Below are positions 15,536 through 25,021 of a stretch of 64,000 nucleotides of DNA, one piece after another. Both the position numbers and the translations under genes were made by a program. The stretch's first letter is position 1; each line of letters opens with the position of its first letter. Under the pieces are notes generated by a model. That model did not search any database. It had not been told where the DNA came from and worked only from the letters and a program-made list of their open reading frames with translations. This DNA is from Pseudonocardia hydrocarbonoxydans (lineage in GTDB: Bacteria; Actinomycetota; Actinomycetes; Mycobacteriales; Pseudonocardiaceae): positions 53,880-117,879 of the forward strand of contig NZ_BJNG01000030.1 of NCBI RefSeq assembly GCF_006539565.1, written 5' to 3'.

Positions 15536-16348
15536 GTGGCCACCATCCTCCCCGTCGCCGATCCGGCGGACCCCCGACTGGACGACTACCGCGACCTCAC
15601 CACCGCGGACCGCCGCCCGGACCGGCCCGGCGGGCGCGGGCTCGTCATCGCCGAGGGGGTGGTGGTCGTCCGCCGGTTGCTGGCCTCGCCCTACCCCGTC
15701 CGGTCGCTGCTCGGGGTCCCCCGGCGGCTCGACGAGCTGGCCGGTGACCTCTCCGGCGTCGACGTCCCGGCCTACGCGGCCGACGCCGACACCATGGCCG
15801 CGGCGGTGGGGTTCCACCTCAACCGCGGGGTGCTCGCCGTCGCCGATCGCGCCGCACCGGTCGACGCCGGGACGCTGGTGCGCGGGGCCCGTTCGGTCGC
15901 CGTGCTGGAGGGCGTCAACGACCACGAGAACCTCGGCTCGCTGTTCCGCAACGCCGCCGCTCTGGGCGTCGACGGGGTGCTGCTCGGGCCGCGCTGCGCC
16001 GATCCGCTGTACCGGCGCAGCGTCCGGGTCTCGATGGGGCACGTGCTGCGGGTGCCCTTCGCCGAGCTGACGGGGGCGTGGCCGGCCTCGCTGGACGTGC
16101 TGCGCCGCGCCGGGCTGCGGGTCGCGGCGCTCACCCCGGAGCCCGGGGCCGTACCGCTCGCGACGGCCGGGCTGGGCGGGCACCGGGTCGCGCTGCTGCT
16201 GGGGGCGGAGGGGCCGGGCCTCACCGACGAGGCGCTGGCCGCGGCCGACCTGCGGGTGCGGATCCCGATGGCCCCGGGGGTCGACTCTCTCAATGTGGCA
16301 ACGGCCGCCGCGGTCGCGTTCCACGCCGTCGGCGCGGTCGTATCCTGA
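15536..16348 (+). CDS. SpoU/TrmH-family RNA 2'-O-methyltransferase
   Basis: This 270-residue SPOUT-fold enzyme uses SAM to methylate ribose 2'-OH in rRNA or tRNA. The N-terminal 100 residues resemble the L30e-like SpoU substrate-binding domain. The knotted catalytic domain shows motif 1 NDHENLGSLFRNAAALG, motif 2 LLLGAEGPGL and motif 3 IPMAPGVDSLNVATAAAV. Gene order with DUF2537, sepH and serC follows Rv0881-Rv0884c, so the orthologue is the rRNA methyltransferase-like Rv0881. A TTGACA lies at 15507-15512, but no convincing -10 was found at the right distance. The exact target nucleotide is unknown. Confidence 0.9.
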   Translation: MATILPVADPADPRLDDYRDLTTADRRPDRPGGRGLVIAEGVVVVRRLLASPYPVRSLLGVPRRLDELAGDLSGVDVPAYAADADTMAAAVGFHLNRGVLAVADRAAPVDAGTLVRGARSVAVLEGVNDHENLGSLFRNAAALGVDGVLLGPRCADPLYRRSVRVSMGHVLRVPFAELTGAWPASLDVLRRAGLRVAALTPEPGAVPLATAGLGGHRVALLLGAEGPGLTDEALAAADLRVRIPMAPGVDSLNVATAAAVAFHAVGAVVS

Positions 16349-16352
16349 GCCG

Positions 16353-16919
16353 GTGTTGCGGGCCGCGGGGGGCCGGGCGGAACTCGGGGACCGCCGGCCG
16401 GAGGACCCGCCCCTACCCGACGAGCTCCAGATCGCCCTGCGCGAGTGGGCCGCCCTCGCCGTGGCCGCGGGCCGGTCGGGCGTGGCCGACGAGGGTGAGC
16501 TGGTCCGGCGCCGGGGCCGTCAGCTCGCCTCGCGCGTCGCCGGGGTGCGCGGGCGCCCGGTCGAGTACGTCGACCCGCTGAGCGGCGCCGTGGAGTCGGT
16601 CGGGGCGGTGGTCCTGCCGCGGGCCGGGCGCAGGCGGTCGCTCGCCGTCGAGCCGGCCGGGCCGACGCCCTGGGTCACCGGGCTGCCGATCGCGGGGTTC
16701 TTCGCCGTGTTCGTCGCGATCGGGGACATCCAGCTCAGCAGCGCGTTCGCCGAGGCGTTCGGGCTGCTGTGGGTACCGGCCAACCTGCTCGTCGGACTCG
16801 GGCTCGCCCCGTCGCTGTACCTGCTGCGCACGGTGCCGTTCTGGCGGTGGCCGGTGTTCGGGACCGCCGTCGGGCTGGCGGTGGCGTGGGTGGTGCTGCT
16901 CGGGTCGCTGCTGGGCTGA
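16353..16919 (+). CDS. DUF2537 membrane protein
   Basis: This 188-residue protein has a cytoplasmic-looking N-terminal half (PLPDELQIALREWAALAVAAG and a DPLSGAVESV strand) and three hydrophobic stretches at the C terminus: GLPIAGFFAVFVAIG, LLWVPANLLVGLGLAPSLYLL and WPVFGTAVGLAVAWVVLLGSLLG. Position between trmH and sepH equals that of Rv0882 in M. tuberculosis, which I recall as DUF2537. GTG 16353 lies 6 nt after TATCCT (16341-16346), so it is probably leaderless, although the gene begins only 4 nt after trmH ends. Function is unknown; conserved linkage to sepH suggests an envelope or division role. Confidence 0.8.
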   Translation: MLRAAGGRAELGDRRPEDPPLPDELQIALREWAALAVAAGRSGVADEGELVRRRGRQLASRVAGVRGRPVEYVDPLSGAVESVGAVVLPRAGRRRSLAVEPAGPTPWVTGLPIAGFFAVFVAIGDIQLSSAFAEAFGLLWVPANLLVGLGLAPSLYLLRTVPFWRWPVFGTAVGLAVAWVVLLGSLLG

Positions 16920-16934
16920 GCCCCGCCCCGCGCG

Positions 16935-18335
16935 TCAGCGCTGGCCGCGCACCCCGAGCAGGACCTCGTCCCACGAGGGCATGACCGGCTTGCCCTTCTT
17001 GGTGCGGCGCGGGGCCGGCTCCGCGGGCGTGGCGGGGGTCTCCGCCTCGGCACGGCGCTGGGCGGGCGGGGCGTGCTCGGTGGCCGGGCCCTCGTCGACC
17101 TCCGGAGCCTCGACCGGGGCCGTCTCCGCGGGGGGCTCGGGCGCCGGGGGAGCCACCGCGGGCTCCACGGCGGCGCTCTCGGCCGCTGGGTGCTCGGCAG
17201 CTGGGTGCTCGGCAGCCGGGTGCTCGGCCACCGGGGGCTCGGCCGCGGGCGGCTCGACGGTCGGCCCGTCGGCGGCCTGCCCCGTCCGCCCGGTGGCGGT
17301 CGGCCCGCCGGCCGGGACGGCGGGTGCGGCGCGGTCGACACGCGAGGGGGCATCGACCCGGCCGGGGAGGCCGCGGTCGAGGGCCTGCTCCAGGGCCGCG
17401 GCGCGCGCGGACACGGTGCGGTCGGGGGCGGTGCGGTCGGGGGCGGTGCGATCAGGGGCGGCGCGGTCGGGGACCGGTCGGTCGGCGACCGGGCGGTCGG
17501 GCAGGGTGCGCTCGACCGCCGGCCGGTCGGCGGCGGGTCCGTCGGCGGGAGGCCGGTCGGTGGCGGGCCGGTCGCCGGGGGTGCGGTCGAGCGGCGCGCG
17601 CCGCTCGACACCGCGGTACTCCGGGGCCCGGTGGTCACCCCGGTCGCGGACGACGTCGGACCCGGTCGCCCGCAGCTCGGCGGCGGGCTGGGGATCGGGC
17701 GAGGGCTCCTCGGGCCGGGCGATGTCGATCACCGGGCCGACCGGGCGCAGCGGCCGGGCGGGCAGACCCTCGACCAGGTCGGAGGCGTGCTCGTCGACGG
17801 CGGTGACGGTGCCGCCGTGCGCCCCCGGCTGGAAGGTCCAGTGCGCCCGGTTGTCCGAGCGCCCGGCCCGCCAGGACAGGGCGACGAGCCACTTGCCGTC
17901 CTCGCCCTTCCAGGAGTCCCACTCGGCCTCGGTGTACTCCTGGCCGCGCAGGCCGAAGGTGTGGGCGACGACGTCGCCGAGGGTGCGCACGTCGGGACCG
18001 TCGGCCCGCACCGGGTGCGCCCGCTGGGCCACCTCGGCGGTGCGGGACCGCTCCAGCAGCACGGGGTAGGCGAACCGTTCGATCTTCTGGATGGGCACGC
18101 CGGCCGCCGACGCGACCTGCTCCACGGACGCTCCGGCGCGGATACGGGCCTGGATCTCACGTGGGCGCAACTGGCTCTCCAACTCGATCGCGATCTGCCC
18201 GAGCCGGGTCATGTCCCCCCGGGCGGCGGCGCGCAACTGCTCGTCGGCGGGGACGGTGAAGCGCTCGCGGCGTCCGGAGTCCTCGAGGACGACGTCGCCG
18301 CCCTCGGTCATCCCCACGACCCGCAGCGCCCGCAT
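16935..18335 (-). CDS. sepH: Cell-division regulator SepH (DUF3071)
   Basis: SepH binds FtsZ and stimulates its assembly in actinobacteria. The 466-residue protein has the conserved N-terminal domain (about 1-190: RALRVVGMTEGGDVVLED, RPREIQARIRAGASVEQVA, EYTEAEWDSWKGEDGKWLVALSWRAGR) with a helix-turn-helix-like part. A long disordered Pro/Ala/Asp/Arg linker (about 200-440) follows, then the conserved C-terminal motif KKGKPVMPSWDEVLLGVR. The linker contains two tandem 15-bp repeat tracts, listed separately. GGGAGG lies before ATG 18335, and a TACCGT on the minus strand about 50 nt upstream may be the -10. Position between DUF2537 and serC matches Rv0883c. Confidence 0.92.
   Translation of the reverse strand: MRALRVVGMTEGGDVVLEDSGRRERFTVPADEQLRAAARGDMTRLGQIAIELESQLRPREIQARIRAGASVEQVASAAGVPIQKIERFAYPVLLERSRTAEVAQRAHPVRADGPDVRTLGDVVAHTFGLRGQEYTEAEWDSWKGEDGKWLVALSWRAGRSDNRAHWTFQPGAHGGTVTAVDEHASDLVEGLPARPLRPVGPVIDIARPEEPSPDPQPAAELRATGSDVVRDRGDHRAPEYRGVERRAPLDRTPGDRPATDRPPADGPAADRPAVERTLPDRPVADRPVPDRAAPDRTAPDRTAPDRTVSARAAALEQALDRGLPGRVDAPSRVDRAAPAVPAGGPTATGRTGQAADGPTVEPPAAEPPVAEHPAAEHPAAEHPAAESAAVEPAVAPPAPEPPAETAPVEAPEVDEGPATEHAPPAQRRAEAETPATPAEPAPRRTKKGKPVMPSWDEVLLGVRGQR
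17185..17229. repeat. 15-bp tandem repeat, 3 units, in the sepH linker
   Basis: Units begin at 17185, 17200 and 17215 (gctgggtgctcggca with small changes in the third), encoding repeats of AEHPA in the SepH disordered linker. The length is a multiple of three, so copy-number change would keep the frame. Confidence 0.8.
17416..17475. repeat. 15-bp tandem repeat, 4 units, in the sepH linker
   Basis: Units start at 17416, 17431, 17446 and 17461 (gtgcggtcgggggcg and variants), encoding PDRTA repeats in SepH. The first two units are identical; the others diverge by 2-4 bases. Confidence 0.8.
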
Positions 18336-18548
18336 CCGCGGCCTCCCACCCGTTCTTCACGACTCTCCCCGTCCGGGTGACGGTAGATGCCGAATCGCAA
18401 CCCGCGACGGAGGCGCGCCGACGCGGCTCCACCCCGTCTGACGTCGTGCGGAACCCGTCGCGGACCGCTGAGTACGCAGCGTGCCATGGACGTCACGCCA
18501 GGTAAAGCTGAGGCAGGAGTTACGGATGTGACTACCCACCGCAACAAC

Positions 18549-19733
<1,185 letters not shown>

Positions 19734-20126
19734 TCACCCCTTGACGTAGGCGAGCTTCTCGGCCACCAGCCCGTCGCGGACGGTGAAGAGGTCGACGCCG
19801 CGGACGTGCCCGCCGTCGAAGGCGTACCGCCAGCGCACCACCACCCGGTCGCCGGCGGGGATCACCTCCTCGGTGGTGAACACCCCGTCCGGGGACGCCG
19901 CGAACAGCGCCTCCCAGGCCCGGCGGACCGCGGCCGGGCCCTCGTGGCGCACGCCGTCGGGCGGTGAGGTGTCCTCGAAGACGCAGTCCGGCGTCATCGC
20001 GGCCATGATCGCGTCGACGTCCTGCGCGTCGAACGCCGTGCCGAAGCGGTCGACCGCGGCCACGGCTTCTGCGGTGTCCGCGGCTTCTGCGGTGTCCACG
20101 ACCTGGGCGGTGTCCACGACCCTCAC
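19734..20126 (-). CDS. SnoaL/NTF2-like protein
   Basis: This 130-residue protein has an NTF2-like domain: AVDRFGTAFDAQDVDAIMAAMTPDCVFEDTSPPDGVRHEGPAAVRRAWEALF, then VVRWRYAFDGGHVRGVDLFTVRDGLVAEKLAYVKG, the standard SnoaL pattern. The extreme N terminus carries three VDTA-type repeats from a duplicated DNA stretch and may be disordered. GTG 20126 forms a GTGA overlap with the cupin gene stop, so the two are coupled. Such proteins act as small isomerases, hydrolases or ligand binders; the role is unknown. Confidence 0.78.
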   Translation of the reverse strand: MRVVDTAQVVDTAEAADTAEAVAAVDRFGTAFDAQDVDAIMAAMTPDCVFEDTSPPDGVRHEGPAAVRRAWEALFAASPDGVFTTEEVIPAGDRVVVRWRYAFDGGHVRGVDLFTVRDGLVAEKLAYVKG

Positions 20127-20476
20127 GCCTTCGCGTACTCGGACGCGCCCCACCAGTCCACGACGACCACCGGCTCGTCGCCGACGACCCAGGCGTCGTG
20201 GCCGGACGGCAGCGCCGTGACCTGGCCCGGGACGGCGTCGAACTCGGCGCCCTCGGCCGTGCGGACGCGCAGCCTGCCGGAGACGTGGTACTGGAAGTGC
20301 GGCGCCTCGCACAGGTCGGTGCCCGCGACCGGCGCGACGTCGGTCGACCAGCGCCAGCCCGGCTGGAGGGTGAGGCGGCCGATGTCGGCCCCGGCGATGC
20401 GGAGCAGGTCGAGGCGGCCGTGGGGGAACTCGCGGGTCTCGGTGGGGCTCGCGAAGTCCTGCTGCTCGTAGTCCAT
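20123..20476 (-). CDS. Cupin-domain protein
   Basis: This 117-residue single cupin barrel shows RIAGADIGRLTLQPGWRWSTDV, then EAPHFQYHVSGRLRVRTAEG with the first metal-site-like His (HFQYHVSG), and EFDAVPGQVTALPSGHDAWVVGDEPVVVVDW with the second. ATG 20476 has a GGGAGG upstream (in cccggGAGGtcaccATG). It diverges from the large BTAD-type regulator across 95 nt and is coupled to the SnoaL-like gene. The pair is therefore a plausible target of that regulator, but this is inferred from position only. Confidence 0.8.
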   Translation of the reverse strand: MDYEQQDFASPTETREFPHGRLDLLRIAGADIGRLTLQPGWRWSTDVAPVAGTDLCEAPHFQYHVSGRLRVRTAEGAEFDAVPGQVTALPSGHDAWVVGDEPVVVVDWWGASEYAKA

Positions 20477-20571
20477 GGTGACCTCCCGGGTTCGTGGTGC
20501 GGGTCTCGTGGTGTGCGGCGAGGGTAGGAATCCGACCTTGCGGTTCGTTGGCGGTACGCGACGATGACCGC

Positions 20572-23500
20572 GTGCCGGGCGTGCATCTGCAGCTGCTCGG
20601 GCGGTTCCAGGTCCGCCGCGGGGGCCGGGAGGTGCCGCCCGCGGCGTTCGGCGGGCGCAAGGTCCGGACGCTGCTGCGGGTGCTGGCCGTGCGGCGCCCC
20701 GACCTGGTGCCGCACGAGGTGCTCGCCGACGCGCTGTGGCCCGACCGGCTCCCGGCCGACCCGGCCGCCAACCTCGGTGTCCTGGTCAACCGGGCCCGCC
20801 GGGCCCTGGGCGACCCGGCCCTGATCGTCACCGGCACGGGCGGGTACGCGCTCGGCGACTGCGCCGTCGACGTCGCGGAGTTCCTCGCCGCCGTCGAGGA
20901 GTCCCGGACGGCGACGACCGCCCCCGCCGTGCTGCGGGCGGCGTCGGCGGCGCTCGCGCTGTGGGGCGACCCGCTGCCCGAGGACACCTACGCGGAGTGG
21001 GCGCGGGGCCCGCGCGAACGCCTGCGACGCGCGCGCGTCGACACCGCCGAGCGCGCGGCGGGGGCCGCGCTGGAGCTCGGCGACCCCCGGCGGGCCGCGG
21101 TCTGGGCGGCCGACGCGGTCGCGGCCGAGCCGCTGCGGGAGTCGGCGACCCTGCTGCTGGCGCGGTCGCTGGCCGCCGCGGGCGACCCGGCCGCGGCACT
21201 GGCCCGGCTCGCGGAGCTGCGTGACCGCCTCGTCGAGGAGCTGGGCGTCGACCCCACCCCGGCCGTCGACGACCTGCGGCTGGCCCTGCTGCGCGGCTCC
21301 GGCCCGGCGGCGGTGCGGGCGCCCGCACCCGCCCCCCGCCCCGCGTTCGGGGAGCCGGTCTTCGCCGGCCGCGACGACGAACTCGACCGGCTCCGCGGGG
21401 CCGTGGACGCGCGCGAGGTCGTCGGGCTGGCCGGGGTCGCGGGGGCGGGGAAGTCGCGGCTGCTGGCCGAGCTGGCGCGCACCTGCGGGGTCCCGGTGCT
21501 GGCCGCCAGGGCGTTCCTGCCGGAGCGGGCCGAGGCGTGGGGGCTGGCCCGGTCGGTGCTGCGCGAGGCGCTGGCCACCGACACCGCCGTCGCCGACGGG
21601 CTGGCGCCGCGGGTCCGGGCGGCGGTCGAGGGCCTGGTGCCGGAGTGGGGCGACGGCACCACCGCCGCCGTCGACGGGGAGAGCCGCCGCGCCCTGCTGC
21701 TCGCCGGCGGGGTGCGGGTGCTGGAGGCGGCGGCGGGCACGGGCGCGCTGCTCGTCGTCGACGACCTGCAGTGGGCCGACCCGAGCAGCCTGGTGCTGCT
21801 CGGGTCCGCACTGGCCCGGCTGCCGCAGTTGGCCGCGGTCATCGCGTTCCGCGGCGACGAGCTGGCGCCGTCGGTGATGGCCGAGCTGCGCGGCTCCCGA
21901 CCCGGCGACGACGTCGTGCTCGGCCCGCTCCCGGTGGCCGCCGTCGGCCGGATGGTCGGCGACGGCGACCTGGCCGCGGCCGTCCTCGGGGCCACCGACG
22001 GCACCCCGTTCGCCGTCACCGAGGTGCTGCGCGAGCTGGTGCGCCGCGACGCGGTCGTGGCCTCCGCGGACGGCTGGCGGCCGCGCACCCCCGACGTCCT
22101 CGCGCTCGCCGCCGAGCTGGGGCGCGAGGGGCAGCGCCGGGCCCTGCGCCGCCGCGCCGCGCGCCGGACCGGGCCTGCCGCGGACGTGCTCGCGGCCGTG
22201 GCGCTGCTGGCCAGGGAGGCCCCGGCGTCGACGATCGCGCCCGCCTGCGGGCTCGACGCCCGCGCCGTCCTCGACGCGCTGTCCGCGCTGGCCGCCGCCG
22301 GCCTGGTGCGCCTGGGCGAGCGCGGCTGGGCCACCGCGCACGACCTCGTGGCCGAGACCGTCACCGCGGGGCTGGATGCCGGGACCCGCGGGCGGCTGCA
22401 CGGCCTGCTGGCCCGGGCGCTGGAGGCGGACGACGCCGACCCCTCGGAGATCGCCCGGCACCACCGCGACGCCGGTGACGCCGCGGCCGCCGCGGCCGCC
22501 TACGCCCGGGCCGCGGAGGCCGCGCTGGCCGCGCACGCCACCCGGGAGGCCCGCACCGTCGCCGACGCCGGGCTCGCGCTGGACCCGCGGCCCGCGGTGC
22601 GCGCCGATCTGCTCGCCGTCCGCGCCGAGGCCGCCGCCGGCACCCACGCCGCGCTGGAGGACCTGCGGGCCGCCCTCGCGGTGACGGGCCCGGGGCCGGT
22701 GCTGGCGCGGCGGATGTCGCGGCTGGCGATGCTCACCTTCGGGGCGCAGGACCCGGAGCGGGCGGCCGAGCTGGCCGAGCTGGCGATCGTCGAGGCGGGC
22801 GCGGACCCGCGGGCGCGGGCCGCCGCGCTGGAGACCGCGGCGATCCTGGACATGAACCTCGGGCGGCCCGACCGCGGGACCGAGCGGGCCGGGGCCGCGC
22901 TCGCGGTCTACCGCGCCGACGGCGACGCGGCCGGCGTCGCCCGGATCCTGGACGGCCGGGCGATGGCCACCTTCCTCGACGGCCGGATCGCCGTGGGCGT
23001 CGAGACGTTCGGGCGGGTCGCGGAGCTGTTCGGCGACTCCGGCGAGCTGCTGCGGGTGGTCACGCCGCGCTCCACCCGGGGCCACGGGCTGGTGTTCCTG
23101 GACCGGCCCGCCGAGGGGCTCGCCGAGGCCACGGCGGCCCTGCAGCTGGCCCGCGACCTCGGCGCCCCCGAGCGTCAGGCGTACGCGCTGTGGCACCGCT
23201 CGGAGGCGCTGTCGGCGCTCGGACGGGCCGCGGAGGCCGGTGCCGACGCGCGGGAGGCGCTGGCGCTGGCCCGCGAGGTCGACCACCGCGGCTGGACGGC
23301 CACCGCGCACCGCGCGCTGGGCATCGCGCTCGTCGCGGCGGGGGAGCTCGACGACGCCGCGGCCGCCTTCGGCGCGTCGGCCGCGGCGGCGGGGGAGTCG
23401 TTGACGCTGTTCGCCTCGTGGGCGGCGGCCCGCACGGCACTGGTCGCGTTGGCCCGCGGCACCCTCGACGGCGTCGAGCGGGCGGTGGCCCGCGCGCTGG

Positions 23501-23685
23501 CGACCGGCCCGCCGCTGGGGCACTTCGAGGCCCGGCTGGCCGAGGTGGAGCTGCTGGCCGCACGCGGCGACCCCGCGGTGGCCGCCCGGGCGGCCGCGGC
23601 ACTCGCGGCCGCCCGCGACGGTGGTCACGCCGTGTCCGTCGCGCGGTTGGCCGGGCTGTCGGCGGCGGCCGGTGTGCCGCACTGA
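20572..23685 (+). CDS. BTAD-domain/AAA ATPase transcriptional regulator (AfsR/SARP-like)
   Basis: The protein has 1037 residues from GTG 20572. The N terminus is an OmpR-type winged helix (about 3-95: LQLLGRFQVRRGGREVPPAAFGGRKVRTLLRVLAV), followed by a bacterial transcriptional activation domain with TPR-like helices (about 98-242, ending VEELGVDPTPAVDDLRLALL). A STAND/AAA ATPase comes next, with Walker A GVAGAGKSR (K294) and Walker B LLVVDDLQWAD. The C-terminal 500 residues are alanine-rich TPR-like helices. No second LuxR-type HTH is present at the end. It is probably a local activator; the divergent cupin/SnoaL genes are the closest candidates. An upstream GACGAT hexamer lies 6 nt before the start. 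The upstream in-frame extension to 20494 is unlikely to be coding. Confidence 0.88.
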   Translation: MPGVHLQLLGRFQVRRGGREVPPAAFGGRKVRTLLRVLAVRRPDLVPHEVLADALWPDRLPADPAANLGVLVNRARRALGDPALIVTGTGGYALGDCAVDVAEFLAAVEESRTATTAPAVLRAASAALALWGDPLPEDTYAEWARGPRERLRRARVDTAERAAGAALELGDPRRAAVWAADAVAAEPLRESATLLLARSLAAAGDPAAALARLAELRDRLVEELGVDPTPAVDDLRLALLRGSGPAAVRAPAPAPRPAFGEPVFAGRDDELDRLRGAVDAREVVGLAGVAGAGKSRLLAELARTCGVPVLAARAFLPERAEAWGLARSVLREALATDTAVADGLAPRVRAAVEGLVPEWGDGTTAAVDGESRRALLLAGGVRVLEAAAGTGALLVVDDLQWADPSSLVLLGSALARLPQLAAVIAFRGDELAPSVMAELRGSRPGDDVVLGPLPVAAVGRMVGDGDLAAAVLGATDGTPFAVTEVLRELVRRDAVVASADGWRPRTPDVLALAAELGREGQRRALRRRAARRTGPAADVLAAVALLAREAPASTIAPACGLDARAVLDALSALAAAGLVRLGERGWATAHDLVAETVTAGLDAGTRGRLHGLLARALEADDADPSEIARHHRDAGDAAAAAAAYARAAEAALAAHATREARTVADAGLALDPRPAVRADLLAVRAEAAAGTHAALEDLRAALAVTGPGPVLARRMSRLAMLTFGAQDPERAAELAELAIVEAGADPRARAAALETAAILDMNLGRPDRGTERAGAALAVYRADGDAAGVARILDGRAMATFLDGRIAVGVETFGRVAELFGDSGELLRVVTPRSTRGHGLVFLDRPAEGLAEATAALQLARDLGAPERQAYALWHRSEALSALGRAAEAGADAREALALAREVDHRGWTATAHRALGIALVAAGELDDAAAAFGASAAAAGESLTLFASWAAARTALVALARGTLDGVERAVARALATGPPLGHFEARLAEVELLAARGDPAVAARAAAALAAARDGGHAVSVARLAGLSAAAGVPH

Positions 23686-23734
23686 TCGCCGCGGGGGGTT
23701 CCGCCCGGCGGCCTCGTCGTGAATGCTGGGTTGC

Positions 23735-25000
23735 ATGACAGGACTCAGCGCGCCGGTGCGGCGCGTCCACCCGGCATGGTGGGTCGCCGCCGTCACCTTC
23801 CTGGCGCTGGTGGGGGCGGCCGGGTTCCGCGCCGTCCCGGGCGTGCTGATGGACCCCCTGCGCGACGAGTTCGGCTGGTCGGTCACCACGATCTCGGCCG
23901 CGGTCGCCGTCAACATGGCCCTCTACGGCCTCACGGCCCCGTTCGCCGCGGCGCTCATGGAGCGCTTCGGCATCCGCCCGGTGATCACCGCCGCGCTGGT
24001 GGTCGTGGCGGCGGGCAGCGGGCTGACGGTGTTCATGACCGAGAGCTGGCAGCTCGTCCTGTGCTGGGGGGTGCTGGTCGGGCTGGGCACAGGTTCGATG
24101 GCGCTGGCACTGGTCGCGACCGTCACCGGGCGGTGGTTCGTGGCGCGGCGCGGCCTCGTCTCCGGGGTGCTGACGGCCGGTGGCGCGGCCGGGCAGCTGG
24201 TGTTCCTGCCGGTCGTCGCGCTGGTCGCGGAGTCGTCGGGGTGGCGGGCCGCCGCGCTCGGCGTGTCGGTCGCGGCGCTGGCCGTGGTGCCGGTGGTGCT
24301 GCTCGTGCTGCGCGAGCGCCCGCGCGACCTCGGCGTCACGCCCTACGGCGGCACCGCGGCCGACGACCGGGACCCGATCCGGACGGGGGCGGGCCGCACC
24401 GCCGTGCGCGCCCTGCTCGACGCCGCCCGCACGAAGCCGTTCTGGTACCTCGCCGCCGGCATGATGATCTGCGGCGCCACCACGATGGGCCTGATCCAGC
24501 CGCACTTCATCCCCGCCGCCCACGACCACGGGATGCCGCAGACGGTGGCCGCGGGCCTGCTCGCGCTCGTCGGCCTGTTCGACATCGCGGGCACGATCGC
24601 GTCGGGCTGGCTCACCGACCGCTACGACCCGCGGGTGCTGCTGCTGGCCTACTACGTGCTGCGCGGGGTCTCCCTGGCCGCGCTGCCCGCGCTGTTCGGA
24701 CCCGACATCCAGCTCACCATGGTGGCGTTCATCGTCTTCTACGGCCTGGACTGGGTGGCCACGATCCCGCCGACGATGGCGCTGTGCCGGGAGATCTTCG
24801 GGGCCCGGGCGCCGGTGGTGTTCGGCTGGGTGTTCGCCAGCCACCAGGTCGGCGCGGCGCTGATGGCGCTGGGCGCGGGCGTGGTGCGCGACCAGGTCGG
24901 GGCCTACGACCTGGCGTGGCAGATCGGCGGGGCGCTGTGCCTGCTCGCCGGGGTGCTGTCGCTGCTGGTGCGCCGCGAGCCGGTGGGTGCGAGGTCCTGA
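23735..25000 (+). CDS. MFS transporter, OFA/monocarboxylate-like
   Basis: This 421-residue, 12-helix carrier contains VPGVLMDPLRDEFGWSVTTISAAVAVNMALYGLTAPFAAALMERFG in helices 1-2, the pattern of oxalate/formate antiporter and monocarboxylate MFS proteins, WFVARRGLVSGVLTAGGAAGQLVF (helix 4 and its loop), and ASGWLTDRYDPR in the second half. Substrate is likely a small organic acid but is not determined. ATG 23735 is chosen; an in-frame ATG at 23723 adds four residues. The 3' end forms half of a terminator hairpin shared with the convergent citrate synthase gene. Confidence 0.82.
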   Translation: MTGLSAPVRRVHPAWWVAAVTFLALVGAAGFRAVPGVLMDPLRDEFGWSVTTISAAVAVNMALYGLTAPFAAALMERFGIRPVITAALVVVAAGSGLTVFMTESWQLVLCWGVLVGLGTGSMALALVATVTGRWFVARRGLVSGVLTAGGAAGQLVFLPVVALVAESSGWRAAALGVSVAALAVVPVVLLVLRERPRDLGVTPYGGTAADDRDPIRTGAGRTAVRALLDAARTKPFWYLAAGMMICGATTMGLIQPHFIPAAHDHGMPQTVAAGLLALVGLFDIAGTIASGWLTDRYDPRVLLLAYYVLRGVSLAALPALFGPDIQLTMVAFIVFYGLDWVATIPPTMALCREIFGARAPVVFGWVFASHQVGAALMALGAGVVRDQVGAYDLAWQIGGALCLLAGVLSLLVRREPVGARS

Positions 25001-25014
25001 CCCCGCACCCACCG
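24981..25014. terminator. Hairpin between convergent MFS and citrate synthase genes
   Basis: A perfect 11-bp stem pairs 24981-24991 with 25004-25014 around a 12-nt loop. The left arm is within the last codons of the MFS gene. Its placement between convergent stop codons supports bidirectional termination. Confidence 0.6.
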
Positions 25015-25021
25015 GGCGGTC

